From contig NZ_BMRE01000029.1 of the NCBI RefSeq assembly GCF_014648475.1, positions 42,504 through 106,503 of the forward strand: a DNA stretch of 64,000 nucleotides. Direction: 5' to 3'. The DNA comes from Lentzea flava (GTDB taxonomy: Bacteria > Actinomycetota > Actinomycetes > Mycobacteriales > Pseudonocardiaceae). Both the position numbers and the translations under genes were made by a program. The notes beneath the pieces were generated by a model that was given only the letters and a program-made list of their open reading frames with translations, ran no database searches and was not told the origin of the DNA. This document shows, piece after piece, positions 60,577 through 64,000 of the stretch; positions within the stretch are counted from its first letter, which is position 1, and every line of letters starts with the position of its first letter.

Positions 60577-61371
60577 TTACGGTAGCCGATGGAGTACCGA
60601 CAGGTCCGCGCCGACATACGTGGGCCTTTGGTCTTCCGGAAGCGCTTGCGCTTCTTCAGCCGTCGACACACCTGTGAGCACGAGCAACGAGTCCATCCCG
60701 GCGTTCACCGCGCCCAGGATGTCCGTGTCGAGCCGGTCGCCGATCACCAGCGGACGGTTCGCCTGCAGCTCCTTCGCCGCCTGCTGCAGCAGCGGGGTGG
60801 CGGGCTTGCCGGCGACGAGCGGCTCCTGGCCGGTGGCGGTCTTCAGCGCCGCGACGAGACTCCCGTTGCCGGGCAGGAGACCGCGCTCGGTGGGCAGGGT
60901 GGCATCGACGTTGCACGCCACCCACAGGGCACCGTTGCGAATGGCCACCGCGGCCTCGGCCAGCTCGCGCCAGCCGAGGTCCATCGACAGACCCTGCAGG
61001 ACCGCTGTCGCGCCCTGCGCCTCGTTGGTGGGGATGAGGCCGCGCTTGAGCACCTCGGCCTCCAGCGCCTTCGTGCCGAGCACGAGGACGGTCGCGCGCT
61101 TGGGCAGCCGCTCGGCGAGCATCGACGCGCCCGCCTGGGCGGAGGTGCTCACCTCGTCGACGCTCGTGTCGAACCCGAGCTCGACGAGGTGATCCGCGAC
61201 CGCCTGCGGTGAGCGAGAGGCGTTGTTGGTGACGTATCGGATCCCGATGCCCTTGCTTCTGGCCGCCGCGACGGCTTCCGCAGCGCCGGGCACGGCTTCG
61301 GATCCGCGGTAGACGGTGCCGTCGAGATCGATCAGCAACGCGTCGTACCGGTCGACCAACGTCTCGCTCAC
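60577..61371 (-). CDS. HAD-IIA sugar/nucleotide phosphatase (NagD-like)
   Basis: A 264-residue HAD phosphatase of subclass IIA. Nucleophile D15 and acid/base D17 are in LLIDLDGTVYRG. NNASRS is motif II, GKPATPLLQQA carries the motif III lysine, and IGDRLDTDILGAVNAGM is motif IV. The mycobacterial homologue (Rv1692) is a glycerol-3-phosphate phosphatase, so that activity is plausible. The GTG start overlaps the TPR-protein stop by four bases. Confidence 0.92.
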   Translation of the reverse strand: MSETLVDRYDALLIDLDGTVYRGSEAVPGAAEAVAAARSKGIGIRYVTNNASRSPQAVADHLVELGFDTSVDEVSTSAQAGASMLAERLPKRATVLVLGTKALEAEVLKRGLIPTNEAQGATAVLQGLSMDLGWRELAEAAVAIRNGALWVACNVDATLPTERGLLPGNGSLVAALKTATGQEPLVAGKPATPLLQQAAKELQANRPLVIGDRLDTDILGAVNAGMDSLLVLTGVSTAEEAQALPEDQRPTYVGADLSVLHRLP

Positions 61372-63857
61372 TGCTGCGCGGTCTCCTCCTGGGTCAGCTC
61401 GAACGCGCGCTCGGCGGCGTCCGTCTCCCCCTCGTCGTCGGCCTCGGCGGCGTTGAGGAACCACTTGACGGCTTCCTCGGTCCGGCCGGCCGCTGCCAGG
61501 TTGTCGGCGTAAGCGTAGAAGAGCCGCGCGGAGTAGGGGTTGCGCTGCCCGGGATCGAGGTCCGGCCCCTGCAACGCCACGACAGCCGCCTCGAGCTGCC
61601 CCATGTCCCGCCGGGCCCCGGCCGCGACGATCCGCAGCTCGATGGCGTCCTCCTGCGACAGCTCTGCCGCCGCCGGGTCCTTGGCCAGGTCGATGGCCCG
61701 CTCCGGCCGCCCGAGCGCCCGCTCGCAGTCGGCCATGATCGCCAGGTGGCCCGGCCCGGTCATCATCCGGCGCGCGGCCCGCAACTCGCTGAGCGCCTCG
61801 GCCCACTCGTCCGCGAAGTAGGCGGTGAGCCCCGCCGCTTCCCGCACGACACCGACCCGCGCCGCCTTGCTGCGCGCGTACCGCGCGTGCTCCAGCGCCA
61901 GCTCGGGCTCCTCGTCGATCAGCAGCCCGGCCGCGGCCAGGTGCCGTCCGACGATCTCCGCGAGCCCCTTGGGCAGGCTGCGCAGCTCGGCCCGGATCTC
62001 CGGGTCGAGAAGCGACAGGTCGGCCTCTTCGGGCAGCTCGGGACGGCCACCGCGGGGCGCCGGGGCGTCCTCCCGGTCATCGCGCTCGTCACGCTCGCTG
62101 CTGTCGCGATCGTCCGAGTCGGCGTCGGCCGCCTGGACCTCACGGTCGTCGTCAGCCTCCGCGTCCTCGTCGTCGCCGGCAGCGACGACGTTGCGGTCCT
62201 CGGCGTCGCGGTCCGCACGGACCTCGTCGCCGCTCTCGTTGCTGTCGTCGGAGGTGGCGGCGGTCTCGTCGCCTTCCGCGGTCTGCTCGCGGTTGGCGGC
62301 GGCACGGCTGGCGGCAGCGCCGTCACCCAGGCGGTAACCGGGCCGCTCGGCCTCCGGCGTCACACCGGACGCGACGGCGGCCTCGTCCTGCCCTGCCGAC
62401 TCCTGCTCGGCCAGACGCTCCTGGAAACGCGCCGCACGCTCGCGGCTGCGCTCGTCACGACGGTCCTCGCGCTCGTTGGCCGGACGCTCGTCGCTGCGGT
62501 AGCCCTCGCGGTCATCGCGCCGGTAGCCGCCACGATCGTCCTTGCGGTATCCACCGCGGTCGGACCGGTAGCCGCCGGAGTCGCTCTTGCGGTACCCGCC
62601 ACGGTCGCCGGAGTCGTCACGGCGGTAACCGCCACGGTCACCGGAACGCTCGCCACGGAAACCACCGCGGTCACCCGAGTCGCTCTTGCGGTAACCACCG
62701 CGGTCGCCGGAATCGTCACGGCGATAGCCGCCACGGTCGCCGGAACGCTCACCCCGGAAACCGCCGCGGTCACCCGAGTCGCTCTTGCGGTAACCGCCAC
62801 GGTCACCCGAGTCGTCACGGCGGTAACCGCCACGGTCACCGGAACGCTCACCACGGAAACCACCGCGATCACCCGAGTCGCTCTTGCGGTACCCGCCACG
62901 ATCGCCGGAGTCGTCACGACGGTAGCCGCCGCGGTCGCCCGAATCGGTCTTCCGATAGCCGCCGCGCTCGCCGCCCGAGCGGTAGCCGCCACGGTCACCC
63001 GAGTCGTCACGGCGGAAGCCACCACGGTCACCGGAACGCTCACCGCGGTAACCGCCGCGGTCCTCGGAACCCTGGCCGCGGTAACCACCGCGGTCATCCG
63101 AGCCCTGGCCGCGGTAACCGCCACGATCGGCCGAGCCCTGACCGCGGTAACCACCACGATCGCCGCCCGAGCGGTAGCCGCCGCGGTCGCCAGAGCCCTC
63201 GCCTCGGTACCCACCGCGATCGCCCGAATCGTCCTTGCGGTAGCCACCGCGGTCGGAGCGGTAGCCGCCGGAACCCTCGCCACGCTGGTAACCGCCGCGC
63301 TCACCGGACCGGAAACCGCCACGGTCTCCACCGGAACGCTCGCCGCGGAACCCGCCGCGCTCGCCCGAATCGGTCTTCCGGTAGCCGCCGCGGTCGCCAG
63401 AGCCTTCGCTGCGGTAACCACCGGAGTCGCTCTTGCGGTAGCCGCCGGAACGCTCGCCGCGGAAACCGCCACGGTCACCCGAGTCGTCACGGCGGTAGCC
63501 GCCACGGTCGCCACCGGAACGCTCGCCGCGGTAGCCACCGCGGTCGTTCGAGTCGTCCTTGCGGTAGCCACCGCGCGTGCCGGAACCCTGGCCGCGGTCG
63601 TTCGAGCGGTCGCCGCGGTAACCACCGCGCTCGCCCGAGCTGTCCTTGCGGTAGCCGCCGCGGTCGCTGGAACCCTGACCGCGGTAGCCGGCGCGGTCGT
63701 CTCGACGGTCGCCGCGGTTGCGGTCGCCGGAGCCTTCACCACGCTGGGGGTTGTTGCTGAACTTGCGATCGCCTGCTGAGCGGCCACCCTCGGAACGGCG
63801 CGGTCGGTCTCCCTGGCCACGCTGACGGTCGCCGGGACGATCCCCGAACCTGGACAC
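61368..63857 (-). CDS. RGG-repeat protein with C-terminal TPR domain
   Basis: An 829-residue protein. Residues about 45-455 are a low-complexity arginine/glycine/aspartate region built on an 11-residue unit, (S)GDRGGYRxxD, and containing a 33-residue higher-order repeat in three exact-period copies. Residues about 460-615 are acidic (Glu/Asp/Ser). Residues about 615-829 are a helical TPR-like domain (ALEHARYARSKAARVGVVREAAGLTAYFADEWAEALSELRAARRMM...) that matches the Rv1691-type tetratricopeptide protein. RGG regions bind RNA and drive condensates; the gene adjoins the 5S rRNA end and ribosomal genes, so a role in RNA metabolism is possible (inference). The GTG at 63857 is five bases after AGGAGG. 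Confidence 0.88.
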   Translation of the reverse strand: MSRFGDRPGDRQRGQGDRPRRSEGGRSAGDRKFSNNPQRGEGSGDRNRGDRRDDRAGYRGQGSSDRGGYRKDSSGERGGYRGDRSNDRGQGSGTRGGYRKDDSNDRGGYRGERSGGDRGGYRRDDSGDRGGFRGERSGGYRKSDSGGYRSEGSGDRGGYRKTDSGERGGFRGERSGGDRGGFRSGERGGYQRGEGSGGYRSDRGGYRKDDSGDRGGYRGEGSGDRGGYRSGGDRGGYRGQGSADRGGYRGQGSDDRGGYRGQGSEDRGGYRGERSGDRGGFRRDDSGDRGGYRSGGERGGYRKTDSGDRGGYRRDDSGDRGGYRKSDSGDRGGFRGERSGDRGGYRRDDSGDRGGYRKSDSGDRGGFRGERSGDRGGYRRDDSGDRGGYRKSDSGDRGGFRGERSGDRGGYRRDDSGDRGGYRKSDSGGYRSDRGGYRKDDRGGYRRDDREGYRSDERPANEREDRRDERSRERAARFQERLAEQESAGQDEAAVASGVTPEAERPGYRLGDGAAASRAAANREQTAEGDETAATSDDSNESGDEVRADRDAEDRNVVAAGDDEDAEADDDREVQAADADSDDRDSSERDERDDREDAPAPRGGRPELPEEADLSLLDPEIRAELRSLPKGLAEIVGRHLAAAGLLIDEEPELALEHARYARSKAARVGVVREAAGLTAYFADEWAEALSELRAARRMMTGPGHLAIMADCERALGRPERAIDLAKDPAAAELSQEDAIELRIVAAGARRDMGQLEAAVVALQGPDLDPGQRNPYSARLFYAYADNLAAAGRTEEAVKWFLNAAEADDEGETDAAERAFELTQEETAQQ
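62581..62877 (-). repeat. 99-bp higher-order tandem repeat inside the RGG gene
   Basis: The marker TCGCTCTTGCGG recurs at 62581, 62680, 62779 and 62878, giving exactly 99-bp spacing. Each 99-bp unit encodes 33 residues made of three 11-residue RGG units ending in RGERS, RRDDS and RKSDS. Looser 33-bp repeats extend from about 62510 to about 63720. This region is prone to slippage, so the copy number may vary between strains. Confidence 0.9.
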
Positions 63858-63863
63858 CAAATC

Positions 63864-63869
63864 CTCCTA
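63864..63869 (-). promoter_or_regulatory. ribosome binding site of the RGG-TPR gene
   Basis: AGGAGG on the minus strand, five bases before the GTG at 63857. A TTG one codon earlier is only two bases away and too close, so the GTG is chosen. Confidence 0.7.
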
Positions 63870-63878
63870 TGGACACGC

Positions 63879-63935
63879 TGAAAGGGGCTTGTGAGCGAGC
63901 ACTGTAGTTGTGCCCCGCAATCACAAGCCCCTTCA
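63879..63935 (-). terminator. terminator of the rRNA operon
   Basis: Arms TGAAAGGGGCTTGTGA (63879-63894) and TCACAAGCCCCTTCA (63921-63935) pair almost perfectly around a 26-base loop, about nine bases downstream of the 5S 3' end. It should end the rRNA transcript before the RGG-TPR gene on the same strand, although read-through would place that gene under rRNA control. Confidence 0.8.
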
Positions 63936-63943
63936 GGGAAGAA

Positions 63944-64000
63944 GTTCGGCGGCGACCTACTCTCCCACACCGTAACCAGTGCAGTACCATCGGCGCAGAA
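63944..64000 (-). rRNA. rrf: 5S ribosomal RNA, 3' part
   Basis: The reverse complement of the last 57 bases reads as the end of a bacterial 5S rRNA: GCGCCGATGGTACTGC, then GGTTACGGTGTGGGAGAGT and AGGTCGCCGCCGAAC. The 5' half lies outside the window, so the gene is cut by the window edge. The rRNA operon is thus transcribed towards the RGG-TPR gene. Confidence 0.92.

Noticed and set aside
62510..63720. Possible CRISPR-like array, because of regularly spaced repeats
   Set aside because: The units are contiguous 33/99-bp coding repeats without variable spacers, they stay in frame, and no cas genes are nearby.
61746..63779. Long plus-strand open frame opposite the RGG-TPR gene
   Set aside because: The 33-bp repeats keep several frames open on both strands. 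Only the minus-strand frame has a ribosome binding site and a recognisable TPR domain.

Overview
The window is high-GC chromosomal DNA with frequent GTG/TTG starts, AGGAGG-type ribosome binding sites and many 4-nt stop/start overlaps. The gene set (a conservon, a DUF574 methyltransferase, an snapalysin-type protease, nSTAND-WD40 proteins, SteA/SteB, the tlyA-ppnK-recN order) points to a filamentous actinobacterium. A member of the Pseudonocardiaceae (Lentzea/Saccharothrix/Actinosynnema type) is my inference; no 16S gene lies in the window to settle it.

Left part (0-13.9 kb): ordinary single genes. These include a DUF4383 membrane protein, topoisomerase IB, a YbdK-type carboxylate-amine ligase coupled to a haem-oxygenase-fold protein, a STAS factor, a short-chain dehydrogenase, a yeast-type cytosine deaminase, a divergent pair of secreted proteases (M6 and S8), an Nramp-like transporter, TfoX-N and YggT proteins, an AGPS-like flavoenzyme and an anchored protein of unknown function.

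13.9-18.9 kb: a compact module of a TPR-CHAT (caspase-like) protease, a divergent intracellular subtilisin, an ECF-type sigma factor and an overlapping small partner. A perfect 14-bp palindrome lies in the divergent promoter. This looks like a protease-based signalling or conflict cassette. 18.9-26.5 kb: DUF574 methyltransferase plus PAS-GGDEF-EAL protein, an snapalysin protease, a stand-alone GyrA-like helical protein, and a conservon (cvnA-cvnB-cvnD) in which cvnC/DUF742 is missing.

26.7-33 kb: a SsuA/TauA-type binding lipoprotein divergent from a pobA-like hydroxylase, an orphan IniB-like repeat protein behind a 12-bp inverted repeat, and the matching ABC ATPase and two permeases. 33-41.5 kb: three tandem paralogues of HTH-nSTAND NTPase-TM-WD40 architecture. 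The most downstream copy has lost the Walker A lysine.

41.6-63.9 kb: the conserved actinobacterial housekeeping block, nearly all on the minus strand. In transcription order it runs: RGG-TPR protein, HAD phosphatase, small protein, tlyA, ppnK, recN, four tandem membrane paralogues, steA, steB/mctB; then pyrG, NUDIX; then ald, xerD, arsR; then parA, a ribbon-helix-helix protein, scpA, scpB, rluB. It resembles Mycobacterium Rv1691-Rv1711 with insertions. The window ends in the 3' part of a 5S rRNA gene, with its terminator beside the RGG-TPR gene. Two copies of a dispersed palindrome are embedded in this block, one inside scpB.

No stretch of more than 300 bases lacks a gene. No tRNA, insertion sequence, integrase-flanked island or CRISPR array was seen.
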